DNA of 64,000 bases, from NCBI RefSeq assembly GCF_002838065.1, contig NZ_PIZU01000014.1, positions 1 to 64,000 on the forward strand. Reading direction: 5' to 3'. Both the position numbers and the translations under genes were made by a program. Below, one piece after another: positions 22,862-30,785 of the stretch (positions within the stretch are counted from its first letter, which is position 1; every line of letters begins with the position of its first letter). A model generated the notes under the pieces. It had not been told where the DNA came from, searched no databases, and was given only the letters and a program-made list of their open reading frames with translations. The stretch comes from Mycobacterium hubeiense (GTDB taxonomy: Bacteria > Actinomycetota > Actinomycetes > Mycobacteriales > Mycobacteriaceae).

Positions 22862-23833
22862 TCACTTGTCCTGAGCCAGAAGCCATCGGGCGCAGTCGAT
22901 GTCGCAGACCAGCAGTCGGGCGAGCTTGCCCCGTAGCGCGGCCAGCGTGGCGTGGTGCTTGGCGGGCCCACTGGAAATCAGGATCGTCTTCTTGCACCGG
23001 GCGATGTCTTGCAGCGGCACCGAAACCGCGCGCTGTTGGAGTTCGTGGTGCACCGGGCGGCCGTCGGCGTCGAAGAACCTGCCGCCGATCTCGCCGACGG
23101 CCCCCAAGGCGATGAGGTCGTCGATCATCCGGGTATCCAGGAAGCTGCCCTCGAACAGCGTGGTCGACGTGGAGACCGCGCCGACACCGAACAGCATCAC
23201 GTCGGCCCGTCGACCGGCCTCCAGCGTCCGGGAAATCACCGAGTCGCTGCGCATGGACGTCACCGTCGCGGCGTCGGCATACAGCGGCGCAGGCAGCCGG
23301 ATGATGCTGGCCCGCAACGTGTCTGCGCATCGTCCGAGGATGAACTCGGTGCCCGTCTGATAGGCGGCGGTCGACATCGCGCCGTCGAGTTGGACCACCG
23401 CCTTGCAACTGGCCACCCCCGGCGTCAGCGCCGCCGCGACCGCGGCCTGCTCAGGACCCCAGGTAATGCCGAGCACGTCGTTGGGCGCGAGGCGGCGCAT
23501 CACAAGCGCGGCGGCCGCCCGACCCAGATTGCCCGCGACCACCGCCTCGGTGAGGCCGTAGCGCTTCTCGAGTTCACGTTCCTCGTCGGCGTGCAGGTCG
23601 TCGCGCATGTCCGGCGGCACGACGACGTCGATGCGGACCAGTCCCCGGGCTTTGGCGCGCGCGACCAGCCGTCCCGCCGTCGGACGGGACACGCCGAGCC
23701 GCGACGCGATCTCAGCCTGAGTCAGGCCGTCAAGGTAATAGAGCGTCGCCGCGCGCAGGGCCAGCCGAAGATCCTCGGGCGTGGCGGCACTGACCGTCCC
23801 GGCGACTTGGCCGTTCGACGTCGTTGTGCCCAT
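22862..23833 (-). CDS. SorC/DeoR-type sugar-binding transcriptional regulator
   Basis: A 323-residue regulator. The N-terminal helix-turn-helix (YYLDGLTQAEIASRLGVSRPTAGRLVARAKARGLVRI, about 33-67) is followed by a SorC effector-binding domain resembling sugar-phosphate isomerases (VLGITWG, VQLDGAM, ILISSG). It likely senses a phosphorylated polyol or sugar and controls both divergent operons. I preferred the ATG at 23833 over one at 23854 because GAAAGG sits 6 bp upstream. It is the first gene of the transporter operon, next to a palindrome pair that could be its operator. Confidence 0.87.
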   Translation of the reverse strand: MGTTTSNGQVAGTVSAATPEDLRLALRAATLYYLDGLTQAEIASRLGVSRPTAGRLVARAKARGLVRIDVVVPPDMRDDLHADEERELEKRYGLTEAVVAGNLGRAAAALVMRRLAPNDVLGITWGPEQAAVAAALTPGVASCKAVVQLDGAMSTAAYQTGTEFILGRCADTLRASIIRLPAPLYADAATVTSMRSDSVISRTLEAGRRADVMLFGVGAVSTSTTLFEGSFLDTRMIDDLIALGAVGEIGGRFFDADGRPVHHELQQRAVSVPLQDIARCKKTILISSGPAKHHATLAALRGKLARLLVCDIDCARWLLAQDK

Positions 23834-23847
23834 CGGTGCCCTTTCTG

Positions 23848-23881
23848 TGAGCAAATGCTCAGGGGTGCGAGTAGATGCTCA
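23848..23881. promoter_or_regulatory. Pair of operator-like palindromes between polyol operons
   Basis: A perfect dyad TGAGCA-AA-TGCTCA at 23848-23861 is followed 20 bp on by a related site CGAGTAGATGCTCA at 23868-23881 (11 of 14 bases match). The 20-bp offset, about two helical turns, and the position between the divergent regulator and dehydrogenase genes suggest binding of the SorC-type tetramer. Confidence 0.6.
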
Positions 23882-23899
23882 TCACGTTAGCATGGGAAT

Positions 23900-24934
23900 G
23901 TGACGCACACAACACTCCCGCCGGACGCCACGATGCGGGCCGCCGTGCTGACCGAACCCGGGCGAATCGAGTTGCAGCAGCGGCCGATCCACACCCCGAG
24001 GGCCGGTGACGTGCTGATACGGGTCTCCTCGGTGGGGGTCTGCGGCTCGGACACCCACTACTATCGCGAGGGCCGCATCGGCAGCTTCGTCGTCGAAAAG
24101 CCACTGGTGCTCGGGCACGAGGCGGCCGGCACGATCGTCGGCGTCGGCGACGCCGTGGACCCGGACCGCATCGGCCAACGTGTCTCCATCGAACCGCAGC
24201 GGCCCGACCCCGACAGCGACGAGACCCGCCGCGGCCTCTACAACCTCTGCCCGCACATGGAGTTCTACGCCACGCCGCCGATCGACGGGGCGCTCTGCGA
24301 CTACGTGACCATCGGCGCGGCGTTCGCACATCCGGTGCCCGACACCATGTCCGACGACGCGGCGGCGCTGTGTGAGCCGCTGTCGGTGGGGATCGCCGCG
24401 GTGCGCAAAGCTGGAATCGACGGCGGTGCAACGGTATTGATCGCCGGCGCTGGGCCGATCGGGATCGTGATCGCGCAGCTGGCGCGGGCCTACGGCGCCA
24501 CCGAGATAGTGGTGAGCGACCCGTCCGAGCCGAGGCGCGAGCAGGCCTTGGCGTTCGGGGCGACGACGGTGCTCGACCCGCTTTCGCAGCCGATCGGCGA
24601 TCTCGGCGTCGACTGCTTCATCGACGCATCGGGCGCGCAGGCCGCCGTCGTCGCGGGCATCGGGGCAGTGCGCCCGGCGGGGCGGATCGTCCTGGTCGGT
24701 TCGGGTGCCGAATCGATGGAGTTGCCAACGCAATTGATCCAGAACCGCGAGCTGGTGTTGACGGGCGTGTTCCGCTACGCGAACACCTGGCCGACGGCGA
24801 TCGCGCTCGTGGAATCCGGGCGGGTGGATCTGGATGCGATGGTGACGACGCACTTCCCGTTGGAGAAGACCGCCGAAGCGCTCGATTCCGATCGCACCCC
24901 GGGCAGCATCAAGACGGTGGTGACGGTGTCATGA
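23900..24934 (+). CDS. Zinc-dependent polyol (sorbitol/xylitol-type) dehydrogenase
   Basis: A 344-residue medium-chain dehydrogenase of the sorbitol dehydrogenase group, which oxidises a secondary hydroxyl of a polyol with NAD. Catalytic zinc ligands are visible in VCGSD (Cys), GHEAAG (His-Glu) and CEPLSVG (Glu). The NAD fold carries AGAGPIGIV near residue 182. YNLCPHMEFYATPP is characteristic of polyol dehydrogenases, but only one Cys of the structural zinc lobe remains, so the structural zinc is likely lost. It starts at GTG 23900 and overlaps the next gene by 4 bp (ATGA). Confidence 0.88.
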   Translation: MTHTTLPPDATMRAAVLTEPGRIELQQRPIHTPRAGDVLIRVSSVGVCGSDTHYYREGRIGSFVVEKPLVLGHEAAGTIVGVGDAVDPDRIGQRVSIEPQRPDPDSDETRRGLYNLCPHMEFYATPPIDGALCDYVTIGAAFAHPVPDTMSDDAAALCEPLSVGIAAVRKAGIDGGATVLIAGAGPIGIVIAQLARAYGATEIVVSDPSEPRREQALAFGATTVLDPLSQPIGDLGVDCFIDASGAQAAVVAGIGAVRPAGRIVLVGSGAESMELPTQLIQNRELVLTGVFRYANTWPTAIALVESGRVDLDAMVTTHFPLEKTAEALDSDRTPGSIKTVVTVS

Positions 24935-26349
24935 AGCTCTCCAACGCCACACTGGCCCAGATCCCGATCGCGAAGCCGGCCTACGACCGGTCCGAAATTA
25001 CCGTGGGCATCGTGCATTTCGGCGTCGGCGGATTTCACCGCGCGCACCAGGCGATGTATATCGACCGCCTGCTGGACAAGGGGCTGGCGACCGAGTGGGG
25101 CATCTGCGGCGTCGGTGTCATGCCGTCGGACCGCAAGATGGCCGACGTGATGGCCGCCCAGGACGGGCTCTACACGTTGGTGCTGGAGAACCCCGACGGC
25201 AGCCGCGACGCGCGAGTGATCGGCTCGATCGTCGACTACCGTTATGCGCCAGACGATCCCGACGCGGTCATCGAGCTGTTGGCCGCGCCGAGCACCCGGA
25301 TCGTCTCGCTGACCATCACCGAGGGTGGCTACGACATCGAAGGGTTGGACCGCATCAACGTGTTCGGCTTGCTCGCCGAGGCGCTGGCGCAGCGACGGGA
25401 CCGCGGGCTCGCGTCGCCGACGATCGTCTCGTGCGACAACATCGAAGGCAACGGTGAGGTCGCGCGGCAGGCCGTCACCGCCTATGCCGAGCGGTTGCAC
25501 CCGGGGCTGGCGGAGTGGATCAACGAGAACACCCGGTTCCCCAATTCGATGGTCGACCGCATCACACCGGTGACCACGCCCGACGTGATCGCCTCGGTGG
25601 AAAGCGATTTCGGCATCTCCGACGCGTGGCCGGTGGTCGCCGAACCGTTCACGTCATGGGTGCTGGAGGATTCGTTCTCCGACGGGCGGCCCCCGCTCGA
25701 AGACGTCGACGTGCTGCTGGTCGACGACGTGACACCGTACGAGCTGATGAAGCTGCGGCTGCTCAACGCCAGCCACCAATGCCTGTGCTATTTCGCGTAT
25801 CTGGCCGGCTATCGGCTGGTGCACGAGGCGGCCGGCGATCCGCTCATCGCCGAATTTCTGCGACGGTACATGGATTCCGAGGCGACGCCGACGCTCAAGC
25901 CGGTGCCGGGCATCGACCTGCCGTCCTACAAACAGACATTGATCGAGCGGTTTGCGAATCCCGGCGTGCGCGACACCATCGCGCGGCTGTGCTTCGGCTC
26001 GTCGGACCGCATCCCCAAGTGGCTGCTGCCGGTGGTGCGGGCGAACCTCAAGACCGGGGCGCCGGTTCGGCTGTCGGCGGCGACGGTGGCGAGTTGGGCG
26101 CGCTACGCGGAAGGCGTCGACGAGGAGGGCCGGCCGATCGACGTGCAGGACCAGCTGGCGCAGATGCTGGTGCCGCTGGCCCGCTCCCAGCACGAGAACC
26201 CGCTGGCGTTCATCCAGAACACCGCGGTATTCGGCGATCTGGCGAGCCATCCGCGGTTTGTCGAGGCGTACTTGTGGGCATTGGAGTCGTTGCACACCGA
26301 CGGCGCGCGAGCCACATTGCAGCGGTTGTTACGGGAGGACGTGCCATGA
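24931..26349 (+). CDS. Mannitol dehydrogenase family (polyol-specific long-chain) enzyme
   Basis: A 472-residue protein of the mannitol 2-dehydrogenase / D-arabinitol 4-dehydrogenase / fructuronate reductase family, which interconverts a hexitol or pentitol and a ketose using NAD. The N-terminal nucleotide motif IVHFGVGGFHRAH is at about 27-39, the family signature is SLTITEGGYDIEG, and the catalytic-lysine motif is KLRLLNASHQ near residue 275. In this setting mannitol or arabitol to fructose or xylulose is the likeliest reaction. It is coupled by ATGA overlaps to the zinc dehydrogenase upstream and the kinase downstream. Confidence 0.9.
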   Translation: MKLSNATLAQIPIAKPAYDRSEITVGIVHFGVGGFHRAHQAMYIDRLLDKGLATEWGICGVGVMPSDRKMADVMAAQDGLYTLVLENPDGSRDARVIGSIVDYRYAPDDPDAVIELLAAPSTRIVSLTITEGGYDIEGLDRINVFGLLAEALAQRRDRGLASPTIVSCDNIEGNGEVARQAVTAYAERLHPGLAEWINENTRFPNSMVDRITPVTTPDVIASVESDFGISDAWPVVAEPFTSWVLEDSFSDGRPPLEDVDVLLVDDVTPYELMKLRLLNASHQCLCYFAYLAGYRLVHEAAGDPLIAEFLRRYMDSEATPTLKPVPGIDLPSYKQTLIERFANPGVRDTIARLCFGSSDRIPKWLLPVVRANLKTGAPVRLSAATVASWARYAEGVDEEGRPIDVQDQLAQMLVPLARSQHENPLAFIQNTAVFGDLASHPRFVEAYLWALESLHTDGARATLQRLLREDVP

Positions 26350-27290
26350 CTCAGCGGGCGCTCGTCATCGGCGAGGCATTGATCGACATCGTCGAACGAG
26401 ACGGCCGAATCATCGGCGAGCACGTCGGGGGCAGCCCGCTCAACGTCGCGGTCGGACTGGCGCGGCTGGGCCGCAGCGTCGACTTCCTCACCCACATCGG
26501 CTCCGACGAGCGCGGCCGCCGCATCGTCGACTACGTGGAACAGTCTGGGGTGCAGCTGGTTTCGGGCAGCACCAGTGCCGTGCGGACACCCACTGCGCTG
26601 GCGACACTCGACGCCTCCGGTTCTGCGAAGTACCTGTTCGATATCGACTGGCAATTGGCGGGCACGCCGGAGGTGGCGCCGCCGTTGGTGGCACACACGG
26701 GGTCGATCGCGTCGGTATTGGAGCCGGGTTGCCGAGCGGCGGCCGCGCTGCTCGACGCGTATCACGTATCGGCGACGATCACGTTCGATCCGAATGTGCG
26801 CACCGCGTTGATCAAGGACGACGACATCGCGCGCGGGCGCATCGACCGGCTCGTCGAACGGTGTGACGTCGTCAAGGCCAGCGACGAGGATCTGCGGTGG
26901 ATCGACCCGCACCATGGACCCGAACAGGTCGCGCGCACGTGGCTGGGGCTTGGCCCGTCGATCGTCGCGGTGACCATGGGCGACAAAGGCGCATTCGCGA
27001 TGTGCCGGGCCGGCACGGTGCGCGTCTCTGCCCAGCCGGTGAAGGTGGTCGACACGGTCGGCGCGGGCGATGCGTTCATGAGCGGGTTGATCGATGCGCT
27101 GTGGTCGATGGACCTGCTGGGCGCGGATCGGCGTCCGGCATTGGCGCGGATCAATGTGGACGCATTGGAGCAGGTGGTCCAGGCGGCGGTGTTGTCATCG
27201 GCGCTGACGGTGTCGCGCGCCGGCGCGGATCTTCCCGATCGCGCGACGCGTGACGCGGCGGCGGCGGGGGTGTCTGCAGCGCGCGGCTGA
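26346..27290 (+). CDS. PfkB-family carbohydrate kinase (fructokinase/xylulokinase-like)
   Basis: A 314-residue ribokinase/PfkB kinase. The N-terminal signature GGSPLNVAVGLARLG is at about 29-43, and the C-terminal signature DTVGAGDAFMSGL carries the catalytic Asp (GAGD). It probably phosphorylates the ketose made by the two dehydrogenases, which completes the pathway from imported polyol to a glycolytic intermediate. The ATG overlaps the preceding stop (ATGA). An extra upstream stretch in this frame is antisense or shadow and was not used. Confidence 0.88.
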   Translation: MTQRALVIGEALIDIVERDGRIIGEHVGGSPLNVAVGLARLGRSVDFLTHIGSDERGRRIVDYVEQSGVQLVSGSTSAVRTPTALATLDASGSAKYLFDIDWQLAGTPEVAPPLVAHTGSIASVLEPGCRAAAALLDAYHVSATITFDPNVRTALIKDDDIARGRIDRLVERCDVVKASDEDLRWIDPHHGPEQVARTWLGLGPSIVAVTMGDKGAFAMCRAGTVRVSAQPVKVVDTVGAGDAFMSGLIDALWSMDLLGADRRPALARINVDALEQVVQAAVLSSALTVSRAGADLPDRATRDAAAAGVSAARG

Positions 27291-27354
27291 TTGTCGAACG
27301 TACGGGTCGCGGAGTTGGACACCCTCGATCCGGCTGCCCCGAGATCACGAGATC

Positions 27355-27368
27355 ACATGTTGACATGT
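27355..27368. promoter_or_regulatory. Palindrome upstream of vapBC
   Basis: ACATGT-TG-ACATGT is a perfect inverted repeat about 40 bp upstream of the antitoxin start. VapB-type antitoxins usually bind such palindromes to repress their own operon. Two copies of GAGATCAC at 27341 and 27349 lie immediately before it. Confidence 0.45.
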
Positions 27369-27396
27369 AGATGCTTAAACTGTCGCATCAAAGTGC

Positions 27397-27402
27397 TAGA
27401 TT
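27397..27402 (+). promoter_or_regulatory. Candidate -10 element of vapBC
   Basis: TAGATT fits the mycobacterial -10 pattern TAnnnT and ends 6 bp before the ATG of the antitoxin gene. Transcription would begin at or near the ATG, giving a leaderless message, and no ribosome-binding site is visible. Leaderless starts are common in mycobacteria. Confidence 0.4.
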
Positions 27403-27408
27403 TGACTC

Positions 27409-27639
27409 ATGCGTACGACGGTCGAGTTCGATGATGACACCGCCAAGGCCGTCGAGCAGCTGCGTCAGGAGCTCGGCATCGGCGTCAGCCAGGCGGTGAA
27501 CGAGCTGATCCGCCGTGGCCTGATGCCTCGACCCGAAGCACCTCCGTTCCGCCAGCGCACCCGGCGGCTGGGCATCCGGATCGATGTCTCAAACGTGGCC
27601 GCAGCTCTGGAGGACCTCGAAGGCGTCGAGGCACGCTGA
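27409..27639 (+). CDS. VapB-type antitoxin (ribbon-helix-helix)
   Basis: A 76-residue antitoxin. The N-terminal 45 residues (MRTTVEFDDDTAKAVEQLRQELGIGVSQAVNELIRRGL, given here in outline) form a ribbon-helix-helix: a short strand RTTVEFD followed by two helices. The C-terminal tail (FRQRTRRLGIRIDVSNVAAAL) would wrap around the toxin. It is followed with no gap by the PIN-domain toxin gene. It probably autoregulates the operon through the palindrome at 27355. Confidence 0.85.
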   Translation: MRTTVEFDDDTAKAVEQLRQELGIGVSQAVNELIRRGLMPRPEAPPFRQRTRRLGIRIDVSNVAAALEDLEGVEAR

Positions 27640-28068
27640 GTGCTCATCGACGCCAACGTGCTGCTCTACGCAGTGGACACCGACAGCCCGTTCCACGAAC
27701 CTGCCCACGCCTGGCTGGAGAGCACACTCAACGGCAACCGCCGGGTCGGCATCCCCTGGTCGTCGCTGACGGCCTTCGTCCGAATTGCCACCCACCCGCG
27801 TGCCCTCCGCGAGCCGATGACGGCGCATGAAGCGTGGTCGTTCGTCGACGACTGGCTCGACGCGCCCACCACCTGGATTCCGCAGCCCGGCCGAGCGCAC
27901 CGGGAAGTTCTCGGCCGGCTGGTACGAGACCTCGACCTGCGGGCCAACTTGGTCTCCGACGCCGTGCTGGCGGCACTCTGCATAGAGCACGGGCTGGTGA
28001 TGGTGAGCGCTGACAGCGATTTCGCCCGCTTTACCGAAATCAGCTGGCTGAACCCGGTCCAGCGCTGA
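27640..28068 (+). CDS. VapC-type PIN-domain toxin
   Basis: A 142-residue PIN ribonuclease that would cleave a specific RNA, usually a tRNA or rRNA in this family, when free of VapB. The acidic metal ligands are visible: Asp4 in MLIDANVLLYAVD, a Glu in the HEAWSFVDDWL region, Asp in VSDAVLAALC, and Asp in MVSADSDFARF. The GTG start follows the antitoxin stop directly. It belongs to the mycobacterial VapC group beginning MLIDANVLLYAV. The pair sits at the edge of the block that separates ligD from ku. Confidence 0.88.
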   Translation: MLIDANVLLYAVDTDSPFHEPAHAWLESTLNGNRRVGIPWSSLTAFVRIATHPRALREPMTAHEAWSFVDDWLDAPTTWIPQPGRAHREVLGRLVRDLDLRANLVSDAVLAALCIEHGLVMVSADSDFARFTEISWLNPVQR

Positions 28069-28120
28069 ACGCCCGCCCAACTGCGGCGACCCGACCCTCC
28101 CCGTAGGGAATACTGGCCAT

Positions 28121-29023
28121 ATGCGATCCATCTGGAAGGGTTCGATCGCCTTCGGCCTGGTGAACGTGCCGGTCAAGGTCTACAGCGCGACCGAGGACCA
28201 CGACATCAAGTTCCACCAGGTCCATGCCAAGGACAACGGGCGCATCCGCTACAAGCGGGTCTGCGAGGTCTGCGGTGAGGTGGTCGAATACCGCGATATC
28301 GCCCGGGCCTACGAATCCGACGACGGCCAGATGGTGGTGATCACCGACGAGGACATCTCCACGCTGCCGGAGGAACGCAGCCGCGAAATCGAGGTGCTCG
28401 AGTTCGTCCCGGCCAGCGACATCGACCCGATGATGTACGACCGCAGCTACTTCCTGGAGCCGGAGGGCAAATCCACAAAATCCTATGTGCTGCTGGCCAA
28501 AACGCTGATGGACACCGACCGCGTCGCCATCGTGCACTTCGCCCTGCGCAACAAGACGCGCCTTGCGGCCTTGCGGGTCAAGGACTTTTCCAAACGCGAC
28601 GTGATGGTCATCCACACCCTGCTGTGGCCCGACGAGATCCGCGATCCTGATTTCCCGGTGCTGGACAAGGAAGTTGAGATCAAGCCCGCCGAGCTGAAGA
28701 TGGCCGGTCAGGTCGTCGAGTCGATGACCGACGACTTCAACCCCGACCGCTATCACGACGACTATCAGGAGCAGCTGCACGAGCTGGTGCAGGCCAAACT
28801 CGAAGGCGGCGAAGCGTTCCCCGTCGAGGAGCAACCCGCCGAGCTCGACGAAACCGAAGACGTCTCCGATCTGCTGGCCAAGCTCGAAGCCAGTGTGAAG
28901 GCGCGACGGGGCGGTGGCGACACCGACGGCGAGAAGCCCGCCAAGAAAGCACCCGCCAAGAAGGCCGCCGCGAAGAAGGCACCCGCCAAGAAAGCGGCCA
29001 AGAAAGCCGCCGCCAAGAAATAG
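28121..29023 (+). CDS. ku: Ku protein (NHEJ end-binding)
   Basis: A 300-residue bacterial Ku that forms a homodimeric ring on DNA ends and recruits LigD. The core (about 1-255) contains the family opening MRSIWKGSIAFGLVNVPVKVY, the zinc-less CEVCGEVVEY motif, and the LVLL/KTLMDT beta-barrel region. The C-terminus (about 260-300) is a Lys/Ala tail built on repeated KKAPAKKA units. Such a basic extension is known in some mycobacteria, and is reported to let Ku bind internal DNA, but M. tuberculosis Ku has only a short tail. Its partner ligD lies on the other strand about 10.8 kb away. Confidence 0.96.
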   Translation: MRSIWKGSIAFGLVNVPVKVYSATEDHDIKFHQVHAKDNGRIRYKRVCEVCGEVVEYRDIARAYESDDGQMVVITDEDISTLPEERSREIEVLEFVPASDIDPMMYDRSYFLEPEGKSTKSYVLLAKTLMDTDRVAIVHFALRNKTRLAALRVKDFSKRDVMVIHTLLWPDEIRDPDFPVLDKEVEIKPAELKMAGQVVESMTDDFNPDRYHDDYQEQLHELVQAKLEGGEAFPVEEQPAELDETEDVSDLLAKLEASVKARRGGGDTDGEKPAKKAPAKKAAAKKAPAKKAAKKAAAKK

Positions 29024-29464
29024 CTAGACCGGCAGACCTACCCTCAGCGCCAGATGTTCGTCGAGGATGTGACGCAGTGCGGCGTCCATCGGATGCGCAG
29101 CGGCGAGGTCTCGACCCAACCGGCCGTCCACCGCGACCACCGTCCCCTCACGCTGTGCGGCGTCGACCTCATCGACGAACTTCTCGAACAGCGCCGGCGG
29201 CGTGGCCAGGTAGTAGAGCCGCCGGTGCATCCCGGCGCCGTACACCAGCCCCTGCTGGGTGATGACGAAGAACTCCGAGGTGATGCGGGCGTTGCGGGCT
29301 TCTGTGCGACCCCACACCACTGCGGCCCGGCGGCTCGGCGTCAGTCGATCCGCCAGGTCGCTCAGGGCAAGCAATCTCTCGACGAGCTCACCACCCGCCG
29401 CGGGATACGCCCCGATCGCGGGCCCGAAGTGTCGCTCGATGATCTCGTCGAAGAACCCGTTCAC
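29024..29464 (-). CDS. Conserved hypothetical protein
   Basis: A 146-residue soluble protein that I do not recognise. It has no signal peptide or membrane segment. Visible features are an acidic N-terminal helix (FFDEIIERHFGPAIGAYPAAGGELVERLL), a central RRAAVVWGRTEARNARITSEFFVITQQGLVYGAGMHRRLYYLATPP region and a C-terminal Asp/Glu-rich part. It ends one base after the ku stop on the opposite strand, so the two transcripts converge with no gap. The start is a GTG at 29464, divergent from the thioesterase-like gene. Confidence 0.6.
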   Translation of the reverse strand: MNGFFDEIIERHFGPAIGAYPAAGGELVERLLALSDLADRLTPSRRAAVVWGRTEARNARITSEFFVITQQGLVYGAGMHRRLYYLATPPALFEKFVDEVDAAQREGTVVAVDGRLGRDLAAAHPMDAALRHILDEHLALRVGLPV

Positions 29465-29499
29465 ATTCTCGATTGTGCGCGGCCGGATAGCTTGGTGTC

Positions 29500-29853
29500 G
29501 TGCGTTTCGAAGTGACCGAGGCCGATACCGCCGCGAGCCTCGGCAGCGGCGACGTTCCGGTGCTCGCGACCCCGCGATTGATCGCCTGGCTGGAGGCCGC
29601 GACGCTGCAAGCCGGCGCGCACTTCGCCGGCCCGGGCCAGACGACCGTCGGCACCGCGGTGCGCATCGAGCACCGCCGCGCGACCCGAGTGGGCGGCGCC
29701 GTCGACGTCTTCGCAGAGGCGGCGCCCGCCCCCACCGGCCGACGTCTCACCTTCCACGTCCGGGCCGTCGACGACGCGGGTGAGCTTGTCGCAACCGGTG
29801 AAATCGACCGCGCAATCGTCGACCGCCAGCAGTTCCTCGAGGGGTCGAGCTAG
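29500..29853 (+). CDS. Hotdog-fold thioesterase-like protein
   Basis: A 117-residue protein resembling the small hotdog-fold fluoroacetyl-CoA-type thioesterases. Typical points are the early helix LGSGDVPVLATPRLIAWLEAATLQ, TTVGTAVRIEHRRATRVGGAVDVFAEA and a final GRRLTFHVRAVDDAGELVATGEIDRAIVD strand pair. These enzymes hydrolyse short acyl-CoAs; the substrate here is not known. The start is GTG at 29500. It stands alone, 35 bp from the divergent hypothetical gene and 130 bp before the SDR. Confidence 0.75.
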   Translation: MRFEVTEADTAASLGSGDVPVLATPRLIAWLEAATLQAGAHFAGPGQTTVGTAVRIEHRRATRVGGAVDVFAEAAPAPTGRRLTFHVRAVDDAGELVATGEIDRAIVDRQQFLEGSS

Positions 29854-29983
29854 CCGCCGCTAGGTGCAGGATTGCGGTCAAATAGTGGCTTCAATCCTCT
29901 ACCTAAGCGCCGCACGGGCCGAAACTAGAACGTGTTCCAGCTCGGCCTGTTACGGTGACGCGGGCAAGGAAGAGAGGGTGCGC

Positions 29984-30775
29984 GTGATCCTTGACAGATT
30001 TCGGCTCGACGACCACGTCGCGATCGTGACCGGCGCGGGCCGTGGACTCGGCGCGGCGATGGCGCTGGCATTCGCGGAAGTTGGTGCAGACGTGGTCATT
30101 GCGTCGCGCACCCGGTCCCAGCTCGAGGAGGTGGCCGAGCAGGTCAAAGCGACTGGCCGCAAGGCCCACATCGTCGTCGCCGACCTCGCCCACCCCGAGG
30201 ACACGGCCAAGCTCGCGAGCGAAGCCGTCGAGGCGTTCGGGAGACTAGATGTCGTCGTCAACAACGTCGGCGGCACCATGCCCAACGCGCTGTTGAACAC
30301 CTCGACCAAAGACCTGCGCGACGCGTTCACCTTCAACGTCTCCACCGCCCACGCGCTGACGACCGCGGCCGTACCGCTGATGCTGGAACACTCCGGCGCC
30401 GGCAGCATCATCAACATCACCTCGACGATGGGCCGACTGGCCGGGCGCGGCTTCGCCGCCTACGGCACCGCCAAGGCCGCGCTCGCCCACTACACGCGAC
30501 TGGCCGCGCTGGACCTGTGCCCGCGGATCCGAGTCAACGCCATCGCGCCGGGCTCGATCCTGACGTCGGCGCTGGACATCGTCGCCTCCAACGACGAACT
30601 GCGCGAGCCGATGGAAAAGGCAACGCCCCTAAGAAGACTCGGTGATCCGGCCGACATCGCCGCTGCCGCAGTCTATCTGGCGTCACCTGCGGGTAGCTAC
30701 CTGACAGGCAAGACGCTCGAGGTCGACGGAGGCCTCACCGTCCCGAACCTCGACCTGCCCATCCCGGATCTGTAG
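29984..30775 (+). CDS. SDR oxidoreductase (Rv0927c-like)
   Basis: A 263-residue SDR. It matches Rv0927c over its whole length as I remember that protein, including the ends ILD-FRLDD and [10 protein letters not shown]. The cofactor motif is TGAGRGLGA, the NNVGG motif is near residue 90, and the catalytic Ser-Tyr-Lys appear in [23 protein letters not shown] chose the GTG at 29984 since it reproduces the Rv0927c start (M/V-ILD); upstream in-frame starts add unrelated residues. It is followed after 10 bp by the Rv0926c-like gene, an order shared with M. tuberculosis. The substrate is unknown. Confidence 0.88.
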   Translation: MILDRFRLDDHVAIVTGAGRGLGAAMALAFAEVGADVVIASRTRSQLEEVAEQVKATGRKAHIVVADLAHPEDTAKLASEAVEAFGRLDVVVNNVGGTMPNALLNTSTKDLRDAFTFNVSTAHALTTAAVPLMLEHSGAGSIINITSTMGRLAGRGFAAYGTAKAALAHYTRLAALDLCPRIRVNAIAPGSILTSALDIVASNDELREPMEKATPLRRLGDPADIAAAAVYLASPAGSYLTGKTLEVDGGLTVPNLDLPIPDL

Positions 30776-30785
30776 AGAGGACACC

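Noticed and set aside
23865..23875. GTGCGAGTAGA, equal to part of the hairpin element's loop
   Set aside because: There are no arms around it, and it sits within the polyol operator region, so an 11-base match is most likely chance.
29864..29983. Longer N-terminus for the Rv0927c-like SDR
   Set aside because: The extra 40 residues do not resemble SDRs, and the GTG at 29984 reproduces the known start of the family member.
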